Below are positions 9,314 to 17,428 of a DNA stretch of 64,000 bases, one piece after another; the stretch's first letter is position 1, and each line of letters opens with the position of its first letter. The stretch is from positions 2,157,324 through 2,221,323 of the forward strand of contig NZ_JAHCDI010000004.1 in assembly GCF_019697375.1 (NCBI RefSeq), read 5' to 3'. The notes under the pieces are model-generated. The model worked only from the letters and a program-made list of their open reading frames with translations. It was not told the origin of the DNA and did not search any database. The DNA comes from Micromonospora tarapacensis (lineage in GTDB: Bacteria; Actinomycetota; Actinomycetes; Mycobacteriales; Micromonosporaceae). The position numbers and the translations under genes were made by a program.

Positions 9314-9733
9314 TCAGCACAGTGCGCCACGGACGGCCGGTTCCAGATACACCGGCAGGTACGGGCCGGCCTGGGCCACGAACATGGCCACCTCGTAGGC
9401 CATGTCACCGACCTCGGCGTCGCCGTCGATGCCGACGGCGAGAACGGCACCGTTGCCGGTGGTGGCGTGGAACAGGAACGCCCGCGACATCTGTACGACG
9501 ACCTGGTGCAGCTCGCCGTCGCCGCACACCCGGGCGGCGGCCAGGCCCAGGGCCTGTAGCCCGCAGACCATGCTGGACAGCTCCGTGGCGAGTTCGTCGT
9601 CGATTCCCCGGGAGGCACCCAGCAGGAGGCCGTCCGGGGAGAGCACCACCGCGAACTGTGCGCCCGGTACGCGGTCGACGATGCCGTCGAGCGCCCGGCT
9701 GAGGTCGCCGGCGGTGGCCGCGGCAGGGGTCAT
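9314..9733 (-). CDS. Roadblock/LC7 domain protein
   Basis: A 139-aa dynein-light-chain-like (roadblock) protein. ATG 9733 follows GAGAGGA and is preferred to upstream in-frame codons. The frame shows the expected helix-strand pattern (DGIVDRVPGAQFAVVLSPDGLLLGAS). In actinomycetes such proteins usually sit in conservons with a histidine kinase, a DUF742 protein and a small GTPase. Here it stands alone, flanked by a DUF2267 gene and an unrelated lipoprotein. The 265 bp upstream (9734-9998) hold its promoter and no other gene that I can see. Confidence 0.85.
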   Translation of the reverse strand: MTPAAATAGDLSRALDGIVDRVPGAQFAVVLSPDGLLLGASRGIDDELATELSSMVCGLQALGLAAARVCGDGELHQVVVQMSRAFLFHATTGNGAVLAVGIDGDAEVGDMAYEVAMFVAQAGPYLPVYLEPAVRGALC

Positions 9734-9998
9734 GGAAGTGTCCTCTCGTGACCGCGGGTCCGGTGCCCGCGGGGTCCTACGTTCGTACCAGAGATCACTC
9801 CGGCATTCCGAGCCCGACTCTGGCCGACCCTTGTCCCCCATTCCCCCTAACGTACGAGAGCGGAGCCGCCCCCAGTTGAACGGGTCGGGTAGCGGGATCG
9901 TCCCCGATGACCGGTTCCGGTCACCGCCAGCCCCCTGCACGACTTCGTACTCGACCTGCCGGGCACGGTCGGTGACCCGTTCGCCGCCCGCCGAGCCG

Positions 9999-11270
9999 TC
10001 AGGCGGGCCGGGCGGGACCGTGCAGCCCCACCAGGCCGGGCACGGCGACCCGGCCGAGCTCGCCACCCGTGGCGGGATCCTGCCAGGTCACCGCGCCGTG
10101 CTGGGCCAGGTAGAGGCGGGCCCGGTCGGGGCTGAGGACGAGACCGTCGAGCGCGTCGCGGACCGGCCGCTCGGTGGTCACGACCAGACCGGCGAGGTCC
10201 ACGGTCCGCAGCGCGGCACCGGCACCGGCACCGGCACCGGCACCGAGGAACAGCCGATCGCCGTCGGCAACCGCGTACGCCGGGCCGGTGCCGGCAGGGA
10301 GCCGGGCCGTGCGGCGTACGGTCAGGTCCTCGGTGGATATCTCGGCGACGGTGCCGGAGGTGGTGTCGGCGACGTAGAGGCGGCTGCCGTCCGGGGTGAT
10401 CGCCATGGCGTGACCGTCGGTGGGGCCCTCGCCGAACGGGTGCGGCAGGTCCACGCAGTACGCCCACCGTTGTTCGAGGTTCAGGGTGTGCACGAAGGCG
10501 TGCACGTCGCTGCCCGGCCGGCCGCTGATCCGGTCCCGGGTGTGCTGGTGCTCGGGCTGGTGGGTGTAGAGCGTGTAGAGCACGGCCCGGTTCGGGGCGA
10601 GCACCGCCTGCCGTCCGTCGCCGCGCATCTCCTCCTCCGCGCCGGCCGGAACCGGCGCCTTGGCCCGGGTGGAGAGCGGGCCGGGGACACCGGTGGCGAG
10701 GTCGACGACGCGGACCCGGTACCGGTCCGGCGCGTTCGGCGGCAGCCACTCCAGCACGAAGAGCCCGGCGAGGTCCGAGGTGAACGCCTCCGGCACGACG
10801 TTGCCGGGCAGCCGCAGCCGTTGCCGGACGCCACCGGCGTCGGCGATCAGCACCGGGGTCACGTCGCGCCCGGCGGGTCGCTCCTTGGTGACGCTGACCG
10901 CCTCGGTGGTCAGCGCCACCCGGCTGCCGTCGACGGAGACCGTCTGCGGCACCCAGCGGCCGGGCAGCCGGACCCGCTCGGAGGCGGTGCCCCGGCCCGC
11001 GTCGATCCGCCACAGGGCGGTGTCGGCGCCGTCGGGGGCGCTCGCGTGGACCAGCCGCCCGTCGGCGGTGGCCACCCCGTGCGGGATCACCTCCAGGTCG
11101 GTGCCGCGCAGCACCCCGAGGCCGCCGTCGACCTGGACGAGCAGCGGGTCCGGGAGCCGGCCGCCGGCCGCCGGGGCGCCCGTCGGGTCGCAGCCGGCCA
11201 GCGCGGCGGCGCCCGCACCGGCAAGCGTGGTCAGCAGGGTGCGCCGCGAGATCGTCGCCTTCGTCATCAT
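9999..11270 (-). CDS. Secreted beta-propeller-like lipoprotein under ECF control
   Basis: A 423-aa protein starting at ATG 11270 (two adjacent ATGs). The N-terminus ATISRRTLLTTLAGAGAAALAGC has a twin-arginine-like SRR signal and lipobox LAGC, so it is exported and lipidated. The body repeats strand motifs such as ITPDGSRLYVADTTSGTVAEI and LSPDRARLYLAQ, typical of YVTN/NHL-like beta-propellers. A GAGAGAGAG run near bases 10217-10246 comes from five GGCACC hexamers and may vary in length. Ligand unknown. It is divergent from an ECF sigma gene, and a matching ECF-like promoter lies 7 bp before the start, so the transcript is probably leaderless. Confidence 0.75.
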   Translation of the reverse strand: MMTKATISRRTLLTTLAGAGAAALAGCDPTGAPAAGGRLPDPLLVQVDGGLGVLRGTDLEVIPHGVATADGRLVHASAPDGADTALWRIDAGRGTASERVRLPGRWVPQTVSVDGSRVALTTEAVSVTKERPAGRDVTPVLIADAGGVRQRLRLPGNVVPEAFTSDLAGLFVLEWLPPNAPDRYRVRVVDLATGVPGPLSTRAKAPVPAGAEEEMRGDGRQAVLAPNRAVLYTLYTHQPEHQHTRDRISGRPGSDVHAFVHTLNLEQRWAYCVDLPHPFGEGPTDGHAMAITPDGSRLYVADTTSGTVAEISTEDLTVRRTARLPAGTGPAYAVADGDRLFLGAGAGAGAGAALRTVDLAGLVVTTERPVRDALDGLVLSPDRARLYLAQHGAVTWQDPATGGELGRVAVPGLVGLHGPARPA

Positions 11271-11276
11271 GACCCG

Positions 11277-11304
11277 GTGACACCGCCGGACCGGCCGGGG
11301 TTCC
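11277..11304 (-). promoter_or_regulatory. ECF-sigma-type promoter for the lipoprotein gene
   Basis: On the minus strand GGAACC (11304-11299), a 16-base spacer, then TGTCAC (11282-11277), 6 bases before ATG 11270. This fits the GGAAC / GTC pattern of many ECF promoters and mirrors the one serving the sigma gene. Confidence 0.6.
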
Positions 11305-11318
11305 ATCGGGCCGCGGGC

Positions 11319-11346
11319 GGAACCCGGCCGGCGCGGGCGGTGTCAG
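11319..11346 (+). promoter_or_regulatory. ECF-sigma-type autoregulatory promoter
   Basis: GGAACC (11319-11324), 16-base spacer, TGTCAG (11341-11346), 27 bases upstream of the sigma-factor start. It has the same boxes and spacer as the divergent minus-strand promoter, which strongly suggests both are read by the sigma factor encoded here. Confidence 0.65.
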
Positions 11347-11373
11347 TAAGGGTGATCCCCACCGGAGGTTGCA

Positions 11374-11928
11374 CTGGACGACGAGGAGTTCGTCACCCGC
11401 GCGCAGGCAGGTGACCTGGGGGCGTACGAGTTCCTGGTCGCCCGGCACACCACGGCCGCGTACCGGACCGCGGTGCTGCTCGGCGCGGGTTCGGACGCGG
11501 AGGACGTCGTCCAGGAGGCGTTCGTGAAGGGCTACCGAAAGCTGTCCCGCTATCGCGGTGAGTCGTCGTTCCGGTCCTGGCTGCTGGCGATCGTGGCGAA
11601 CGAGACCCGCAACCTGCACCGTTCGCGGGACCGGCGCCACGGGCTGGTGCTGCGGGCGGCGCGGGTGGACCCGGGCTCGGAGATCGTCGAGGACGACGCC
11701 GTCGCGGCGATCCTCGCCGGGGAGCGCCGGGCGGCGCTGGTGCGCGCCCTGCGGCTGCTCCCGGCCAGGGACCGGGAGGTGATCGTCTGCCGGTACTTCC
11801 TGGACCTGAGCGAGGACGAGACCGTCACCATGCTGGGCTGGCCGAGGGGCACGGTGAAGTCGCGGACGTCCCGGGCGCTGGTGAAGCTGCGCGGCCTGCT
11901 CGCCGTCGAGGAGGTCGGTCATGGATGA
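11374..11928 (+). CDS. ECF RNA polymerase sigma factor, probable CTG start
   Basis: A 184-aa sigma-70 family factor with region 2 (AYEFLVARHTTAAYRTAVL, AEDVVQEAFVKGYRKL) and region 4 (LPARDREVIVCRYFLDLSEDE, GWPRGTVKSRTSRALVKLR). An ATG/GTG start would only appear at 11473, deleting conserved region 2. The full N-terminus begins at CTG 11374, 5 bases after a perfect GGAGG, and an in-frame TGA at 11353 blocks any earlier start. It overlaps the downstream membrane protein by 8 bp and is preceded by an ECF-type promoter, implying autoregulation. Confidence 0.85.
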   Translation: MDDEEFVTRAQAGDLGAYEFLVARHTTAAYRTAVLLGAGSDAEDVVQEAFVKGYRKLSRYRGESSFRSWLLAIVANETRNLHRSRDRRHGLVLRAARVDPGSEIVEDDAVAAILAGERRAALVRALRLLPARDREVIVCRYFLDLSEDETVTMLGWPRGTVKSRTSRALVKLRGLLAVEEVGHG

Positions 11929-12652
11929 CCTGGAGCGGGAGCTACGGGAGCTGTCCACCTGGCTGGCAACGCCCCCGCCGCCCGAGGTGACGGCGCAGGT
12001 CCGCGCCCGGCTGGCCGCTGCGCCGGCCACCCGCCACGTCGAGCGTCGACGACGCTGGCGGTACGCGCTCGCGGCGGCGCTGGCCGCGCTGCTGGTGGCG
12101 GTGCTGCCGCCGGGGCGGGCGGCGCTCGCCGGGGCGGTGACGGGCCTGCTGCGTTTCGCCGGCATCACCATCAGCACGTCCTCCGCACCGGGGCCACCGA
12201 CCGGTTCGGCGTCACCGCTGCCGGCGCAGCGGCCCGCCGCGCTGGACGCGGCACAGCGGCTGGTGCGCTTCCCGATCCGTACGCCGGCCGCGCTGGGACC
12301 GCCGGAGCAGGTGCTGGTGGCCGATCCCGACGGCACGGGCGGGCATCGGGTGGTGACCCTGCTCTACCGTGGCGGCGCGGTGCGCCTGGACGCCTTCGAC
12401 GGCCGGCTCGACCCGGTCTTCGTCAAGCAGGCCGGTGGACCGGGGGTGCAGTGGACGCAGGTCGCCGGGGCGCAGGCGATCTGGGTCGGTGCCCCGCACC
12501 CGGTCTCGTACGTGGACCGCGACGGCACGGTACGCCAGGAGAGTGCCCGGCTCGCCGCGGCGACCCTCATCTGGGCGGACGCCGGGGTGACCTACCGCCT
12601 GGAGGGCGGGCTGACCATGACCGAGGCGATCGGAATCGCTACCTCCCTGTAG
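11921..12652 (+). CDS. Probable membrane-anchored anti-sigma partner
   Basis: A 243-aa protein overlapping the sigma gene (ATGGATGA). It has an N-terminal cytoplasmic part of about 45 residues (MDDLERELRELSTWLATPPP), one transmembrane helix near residues 46-75 (ALAAALAALLVAVLPPG), and an extracytoplasmic domain with repeated beta-strands. Gene order and topology are those of an ECF anti-sigma factor, although the classical zinc HxxxCxxC motif is absent. The outer domain may sense the cell envelope and could cooperate with the lipoprotein transcribed from the matching promoter. Partner role is inference from context. Confidence 0.7.
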   Translation: MDDLERELRELSTWLATPPPPEVTAQVRARLAAAPATRHVERRRRWRYALAAALAALLVAVLPPGRAALAGAVTGLLRFAGITISTSSAPGPPTGSASPLPAQRPAALDAAQRLVRFPIRTPAALGPPEQVLVADPDGTGGHRVVTLLYRGGAVRLDAFDGRLDPVFVKQAGGPGVQWTQVAGAQAIWVGAPHPVSYVDRDGTVRQESARLAAATLIWADAGVTYRLEGGLTMTEAIGIATSL

Positions 12653-13143
12653 TGACGGGACCGCACGGTGCGTCCGCGCGGGCTCTCTTCGCTGACGGAC
12701 CCACGCCTACCGGGAGTTTACCGATATCACGGCGCGGTTCGCCCGCGCGTCGGATACGTGTGCGGCAGCCACCAGCCCGCCTACCGGACGATTTGTGCAG
12801 TGAGCGGGCAAATGTGTGTTAGCGCGAACACGTCGCTACCGAGAGACAACGTCAGGTACTGCCGCCGAATCCCGGGGATTGGCCACGCCTCCACACGCGA
12901 CCCCGCCCATTGGAAGTTTCGGGAACGTGTCTTGTTTTTTTCAGATAAGTCTGCGACTGTTTTGGCCGTCGGTGGCCTGGGTCACTCCGAGGTCAACCCC
13001 GATGTGGCCGCGAGCCGAGCACCAGACCAGCGCCGGTCGACCGGCGGGAGCCTTTCCGGCCTCCCCCGACGCATGCCTGGTCGGCGTCTCCGTTCGCCGC
13101 AGCGGGCTTTCAGGTGGACAGACTCGGCAGAGAGGAAAGATTG
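12653..13143 (+). other. Intergenic promoter region of the second sugar importer
   Basis: 491 bp without a convincing gene; open frames here lack any recognisable domain and continue as shadows of the next gene. It holds a LacI-type operator (12816-12831), an AT-richer run with seven consecutive T's around 12933-12941, and an AGAGAGGAAAGA ribosome site just before the ATG at 13144. Confidence 0.6.
12816..12831. promoter_or_regulatory. LacI-family operator
   Basis: GTGTTAGCGCGAACAC is an inverted repeat with a single mismatch and the central GCGC typical of LacI-family sites (the common actinobacterial form is TGTTAGCGCTAACA). It lies 312 bp upstream of the binding-protein gene. The cognate repressor is not in the window. 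Confidence 0.65.
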
Positions 13144-14433
13144 ATGAGAGCGAGGAAACTACTGGCTGTGTCGGTAGTCCTGGCGACGGGCGTCCTGGGT
13201 ACGGCCGCCTGTGGCGACGACTCGGGCCGCAACAGCGACGGCTCGGTCACGATGAGCTTCTGGCACAACGCCTCCACCGGCGATGGCCAGGCCTTCTGGG
13301 AGAAGACCGTCGCCGACTTCGAGGCCGCCAACTCCAACGTGACGATCGAGATCCAGGCCATCCAGAACGAGGACCTGGACGGCAAGCTCCAGACCGCCCT
13401 CAACTCCGGCGACGCCCCCGACGTCTTCATGCAGCGCGGCGGCGGCAAGATGGCCGCGATGGTCAAGGCCGGCCAGCTGATGGACATCACGGGCTCGATC
13501 ACCGACGCGACCAGGAAGGTCATCTCCGAGGGGTCGTTCATCGCGCAGACGATCGACGACAAGGTCTACGCGATGCCGGTGGCAGTCCTGCCCGGCGGCT
13601 TCTTCTACAGCAAGGACCTGTTCGCCCAGGCGGGCATCACCGAGCCACCGGCCACGCTCACCGACCTGCAGGGCGCCGTCGACAAGCTGAAGGCGGCGGA
13701 CATCCAGCCGATCGCCCTCGGCGCCAAGGACGCCTGGCCGGCCGCCTTCTACTACTACTTCTTCGCGCTCCGCGAGTGCAGCTCCACCACGATCACCGAG
13801 ACCGGCAAGACCATGAACTTCGACGATCCCTGCTGGCTCAAGGCCGGTCAGGACGTCCAGAGCTTCGCCGCGGCGGAGCCGTTCAACAACGGCTTCCTGA
13901 CCACGTCGGCCCAGCAGGGCGCGGCCAGCTCGGCCGGTCTGCTGGCCAACCACAAGGCCGCGATGGAGCTCATGGGTGCCTGGAACCCCGGTGTCATCGC
14001 CTCGTTGACGCCGGACGAGAAGCCGCTGCCCGACCTGGGCTGGTTCCCCTTCCCCAGCGTCACCGGTGGCGCGGGTGAGCCCGGCGCCATCCTCGGCGGC
14101 GTCGACGGATACTCCTGCTCGGCGCAGGCGCCCAAGGCGGAGTGCACCGCCTTCCTGAACTACCTGGCGGAGACCGATGTGCAGAAGGCGTACTACGAGG
14201 CCTTCAAGGCACCGCCGGTGAACAGCGAGGCGCAGGCCGCGGTGACCGAGGCGCACCTGCAGTCCGTGCTCGCGGCCTACAACCAGGCGCCGTTCGTCTC
14301 GCAGTGGCTCGACACGGTGTACGGGCAGAAGGTCGGCAACGCCCTCAACACCGCCGTGGTCAACATGCTGGCCGGCAAGGGAGACCCGCAGGGCCTCGTC
14401 GACGCGGTCAAGGCCGCCGCCGAGGGCCCGTAG
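13144..14433 (+). CDS. Sugar ABC transporter substrate-binding lipoprotein
   Basis: A 429-aa family-1 extracellular solute-binding protein. Signal peptide MRARKLLAVSVVLATGVLG ends in lipobox TAAC. The start at ATG 13144 follows AGAGGAAAGA. Family features: SFWHNASTGDGQAFWEKTVADFE at the mature N-terminus, YAMPVAVLPGGFFYSKDLF, and a C-terminal helix pair. It binds a mono- or oligosaccharide for the permeases that follow 13 bp downstream. The exact sugar cannot be read, but the LacI-type operator upstream suggests induction by that sugar. Confidence 0.92.
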   Translation: MRARKLLAVSVVLATGVLGTAACGDDSGRNSDGSVTMSFWHNASTGDGQAFWEKTVADFEAANSNVTIEIQAIQNEDLDGKLQTALNSGDAPDVFMQRGGGKMAAMVKAGQLMDITGSITDATRKVISEGSFIAQTIDDKVYAMPVAVLPGGFFYSKDLFAQAGITEPPATLTDLQGAVDKLKAADIQPIALGAKDAWPAAFYYYFFALRECSSTTITETGKTMNFDDPCWLKAGQDVQSFAAAEPFNNGFLTTSAQQGAASSAGLLANHKAAMELMGAWNPGVIASLTPDEKPLPDLGWFPFPSVTGGAGEPGAILGGVDGYSCSAQAPKAECTAFLNYLAETDVQKAYYEAFKAPPVNSEAQAAVTEAHLQSVLAAYNQAPFVSQWLDTVYGQKVGNALNTAVVNMLAGKGDPQGLVDAVKAAAEGP

Positions 14434-14446
14434 AGAAATACACACC

Positions 14447-15469
14447 ATGTCTGATCTGGACCGTGAAAACGTACGGCTCGCGACGAAGCAGTCGCCGGAT
14501 CTGACGACGGGTGGGGGTGGCACGCCGGTCGTGCCGCCCCCGGCCGGCCGCCGGGCCCGAAAGGGCATCGGCTGGCCCGCCCGGCTGGAGATCGCGCTGA
14601 TGACAGGGCCGACACTGCTCGTGTTCCTGTCCTTCGTCATCCTCCCCGTCGTCATGGCGGCCTACTACGGCTTCTTCAGCTGGCAGGGGTACGGCCCGGC
14701 CGAGGAGTTCGTCGGCTTCCGCAACTACCTGTTCATCTTCGAAGACGGCACGTTCATCGACGCGCTGCAACACAACGGCGCGATCGTGGTGCTGTCGCTG
14801 CTGCTCCAGGGGCCGGCGGCGATCCTGCTCGCGCTGCTGCTGAACCGGCGGATGCGGGGGCAGACGCTCATCCGGGTGCTCGTCTTCGTCCCCTACGTGA
14901 TCGCCGAGGTGGTCGTCGGCATCGGCTGGAGCCTGATGCTGCACGGAGACGGCTTCGTCAACACCATCCTCGCGGACCTGGGGTTGGCCTGGTTGCAGAA
15001 TGACTGGCTCTCCGACCCGCAGATCGCGATCTGGACGCTGATGGGCATCCTCACCTGGAAGTACATCGGCTTCGCCGTGATCCTCTTCCTCGCCGGGCTA
15101 CAGGGCATCCCGGAGGAACTGACCGAGGCCGCAGCGATCGACGGAGCATCGTACTGGCAGACCCAACGCCGCATCACGCTGCCACTGCTCGGACCGACGA
15201 TCCGCATCTGGGCCTTCCTGTCGATGATCGGTGCCCTACAGCTGTTCGACCTGGTCTACATCATCTGGGGGCAGTACATCGCGGCGACGGCGGGGACGTC
15301 GACGATGGCCACCTACATGGTGGCCAACGGGCGTAACGCCGGGGAGTACGGGTACGGCAACGCGGTCGCCGTGGTCCTGTTCTTCATCTCGCTCATCGCC
15401 GCCCTGATCTACCAGCGGTTCATTCTGCGCCGGGACACCGATGGCGCGATCACCGGAGGGAGGAACTGA
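14447..15469 (+). CDS. Sugar ABC transporter permease, MalF/UgpA type
   Basis: A 340-aa membrane subunit with a roughly 50-residue cytoplasmic N-terminus rich in Gly/Pro/Arg, then six predicted helices. The EAA loop is ELTEAAAIDGASYWQTQRRI near residue 225. No obvious ribosome site precedes ATG 14447, so it may depend on reinitiation from the binding-protein gene 13 bp upstream. Its TGA overlaps the ATG of the partner permease by one base. Confidence 0.92.
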   Translation: MSDLDRENVRLATKQSPDLTTGGGGTPVVPPPAGRRARKGIGWPARLEIALMTGPTLLVFLSFVILPVVMAAYYGFFSWQGYGPAEEFVGFRNYLFIFEDGTFIDALQHNGAIVVLSLLLQGPAAILLALLLNRRMRGQTLIRVLVFVPYVIAEVVVGIGWSLMLHGDGFVNTILADLGLAWLQNDWLSDPQIAIWTLMGILTWKYIGFAVILFLAGLQGIPEELTEAAAIDGASYWQTQRRITLPLLGPTIRIWAFLSMIGALQLFDLVYIIWGQYIAATAGTSTMATYMVANGRNAGEYGYGNAVAVVLFFISLIAALIYQRFILRRDTDGAITGGRN

Positions 15470-16344
15470 TGGCCGTGACTGCCGTGATCGGACGCCGGGC
15501 ACCCCGGGCACCCCGGGCGCGTCGGCGGCCGGCGTGGGGAAACCCGTCGGTGTACTTCGTCGCGCTGCTGCTCATCGGGATGATGCTGGCGCCGGTCGCC
15601 TACATCATCGTCGGTGGCTTCCGCACGAACGCGCAGATCACCACCGACCCGGCGGGATGGCCGAACCCGTGGCGGTTCGAGAACTATCTCGACGTGCTGG
15701 CCGGCGGGACATTCTGGCGCCAGGTGCTCAACTCCACCCTCGTCGGCGTGTCCACCACGGCGGCCGTGGTCACCCTCGGTCTCATGACGAGCTTCATCCT
15801 CGCGCGCTACCGGTTCCGGGGCCGCGAGGCGATGTACTCGCTGTTCGCCGCGGGTCTGATGTTCCCGCTGACCGTGGCGATCACGCCGCTCTACATCCTG
15901 GTCAAGACCCTCGGCCTGATGAACACGCTGCCCGGGGTGATCCTCCCGCAGATCGGGTTCGCCATCCCGATGACGATCATCATCCTGGTCCCGTTCGTGC
16001 GAGCCATCCCGGACGAGATCCAGGAGGCGGCGTCGATCGACGGTTGCAGCCGGCTCGGTTTCTTCTGGCGGATGGTGCTCCCGCTGTCCAAACCGGGAGT
16101 CATCACCGTGGGCATCCTGACCTTCATCCAGAGCTGGAACAGCTACCTGCTGCCGCTGTTCATCCTGAACAGGGAGGAGACCTTCACCCTGCCCCTCGGG
16201 GTGCAGGCCTTCGCGTCGCAGTACTCGGTCGACACGGCCAAGGTCCTGGCGTTCACGTCCCTGTCGATGATCCCGGCCCTGGTGTTCTTCAGCCTCTTCC
16301 AGCGCCGCATCGTCGGCGGCCTAACCGGCGCCGTAAAGGGCTGA
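15469..16344 (+). CDS. Sugar ABC transporter permease, MalG/AraQ type
   Basis: A 291-aa membrane subunit completing the importer. It has six helices, the EAA loop EIQEAASIDGCSRLGFFWRM, and the family tail RRIVGGLTGAVKG. It starts by TGATG overlap with the upstream permease, preceded by GGAGGGAGGAA. No ATPase gene follows; instead a minisatellite begins two bases after the stop codon. Confidence 0.93.
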   Translation: MAVTAVIGRRAPRAPRARRRPAWGNPSVYFVALLLIGMMLAPVAYIIVGGFRTNAQITTDPAGWPNPWRFENYLDVLAGGTFWRQVLNSTLVGVSTTAAVVTLGLMTSFILARYRFRGREAMYSLFAAGLMFPLTVAITPLYILVKTLGLMNTLPGVILPQIGFAIPMTIIILVPFVRAIPDEIQEAASIDGCSRLGFFWRMVLPLSKPGVITVGILTFIQSWNSYLLPLFILNREETFTLPLGVQAFASQYSVDTAKVLAFTSLSMIPALVFFSLFQRRIVGGLTGAVKG

Positions 16345-16345
16345 C

Positions 16346-16497
16346 CCCCGTCCGCGCGGCCGACCCCGTCCGCGCGGCCGACCCCGTCCGCGCGGCCGAC
16401 CCCGTCCGCGCGGCCGACCCTCGTCCGCGCGGCCGACCCCCGTCCGCGCGGCCGACCCCGTCCGCGCGGCCGACCCCGTCCGCGCGGCTGACCTCCG
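16346..16497. repeat. Minisatellite, eight tandem 17-19 bp units
   Basis: Eight consecutive copies of a GTCCGCGCGGCC core separated by GACCCC-type linkers of slightly varying length. The last copy changes GGCC to GGCT. Each core contains the self-complementary CGCGCG/CGGCCG pattern, so strong local secondary structure is likely. It starts immediately after the permease stop. Confidence 0.9.
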
Positions 16498-16498
16498 T

Positions 16499-16567
16499 GA
16501 TCATGCAGTTGTGGCACCTGAGATGAGTCGTTTCGCGACCTTTGCGGAGTGCCACAACTGCATGATC
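16499..16567. repeat. REP-like perfect 18-bp inverted repeat
   Basis: GATCATGCAGTTGTGGCA (16499-16516) is repeated as its exact reverse complement at 16550-16567, with a 33-base loop between. The arms are AT-richer than their surroundings and no T-tract follows, so a dispersed REP/MITE-like palindrome is more likely than a plain terminator, though it may also end the importer transcript. Confidence 0.8.
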
Positions 16568-16599
16568 GGCGCGAGGGGCCGGGGCCACTACGCCATGGT

Positions 16600-17265
16600 C
16601 GACAGTTGGTGGGGGCATGCGCCAACCCTCGGCCAGTCGGGACGGATGGACGTTGTCCCCGCCGCCGAAGAACTCGCAGGATTTCGTGATCAGTGGATCG
16701 CCAGCGCAGCGGGTCGACGTAGTGTGTCCCCGGCACGAGCAGATCCTCCGCGACGTGCGCCCGGACCACACGCACCAGGAACGCGGTGGCGTGCGGTGCC
16801 GGCCTCCCGAACTCGTGAGCGGTGTCCACCGCACACTCCAGCTGGATCGGGCACTGCGCCACTCGCGGCGCCGCGACCAACTCCGCAGCCTGTTCGGTCA
16901 GCCCGGCGGCAGCGGACTTGTCCGGCTCGTACCGGTATCCGATCTCGTACCGGTATCCGATCGCCGCCTTGTGAGCGGGCACGACCGGTGCCGCGGTGGT
17001 CAACGCGAGTCGGTCCACGACGTCGACCACGACGCCGACGGCGGGTTGAGCACGCACTCACGCTCCCGCAGCAGATTCGCCGTCGTCTGCCCGCTGTTAC
17101 CCAGGCCCAGCATGCAACTCTGGCTCAGCCACCACGCCGACGACATGTGGGCGAGGTCGGTGGTGCCGTCGGGGTTCCGCGAACCGATGAGCACCACCGG
17201 AGTCCCGAAGTGCAGAGCCGCAGCCGCGATCCTCGTCCTTCAGCCTTGTGGAAGATCAGCGCGAC
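16600..17265 (-). pseudogene. Decayed flavin reductase family gene, multiple frameshifts
   Basis: Pieces of one flavin-reductase-like (DIM6/NTAB) protein appear in order on the minus strand but in different frames. They are an IFHKAE start near 17255, then ALHFGTPVVLIGSRNPDGTT...SSAWWLSQSCMLGLGNSGQTT to about 17040. The middle part (LTEQAAELVAAPRVAQCPIQLEC, FLVRVVRAHVAEDLLVPGTHY) ends near 16720, and DPLITKSCEFFGGGDNVHPS ends near 16600. At least three frame changes separate them, so no functional product is expected. The neighbouring minisatellite and REP element fit a region of relaxed selection. Confidence 0.7.
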
Positions 17266-17428
17266 CCGGCTTGAGAACAACCTTTGGCTACAACTCCCCC
17301 GACCGAAAACCTCGCCGTGGCGTTGTGCAAGCAGACCGGTGGTGGGTGGATGGGCTTCCGTAACACGTTGAGCATGCCATGAGCAGAATCGCTCGCGTCC
17401 CGATCGTGGCCGCGGACGGACTGTCGAG

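Noticed and set aside
6602..9559. 985-aa plus-strand frame opposite the alpha-glucuronidase
   Set aside because: Antisense shadow of GH67 in high-GC DNA; Val/Gly/Arg/His-rich with no domain. Only the stretch from 8900 is real (DUF2267).
12668..14078. Plus frames (158 and 420 aa) starting in the 12.65-13.14 kb promoter region
   Set aside because: The first has no domain and covers the operator; the second is mostly an out-of-frame reading of the binding-protein gene.
16143..16834. Minus frames reading the minisatellite as repeated AARTGS or DGVGRA peptides
   Set aside because: Repeat translation joined to the flavin-reductase relic, not a repeat protein gene.
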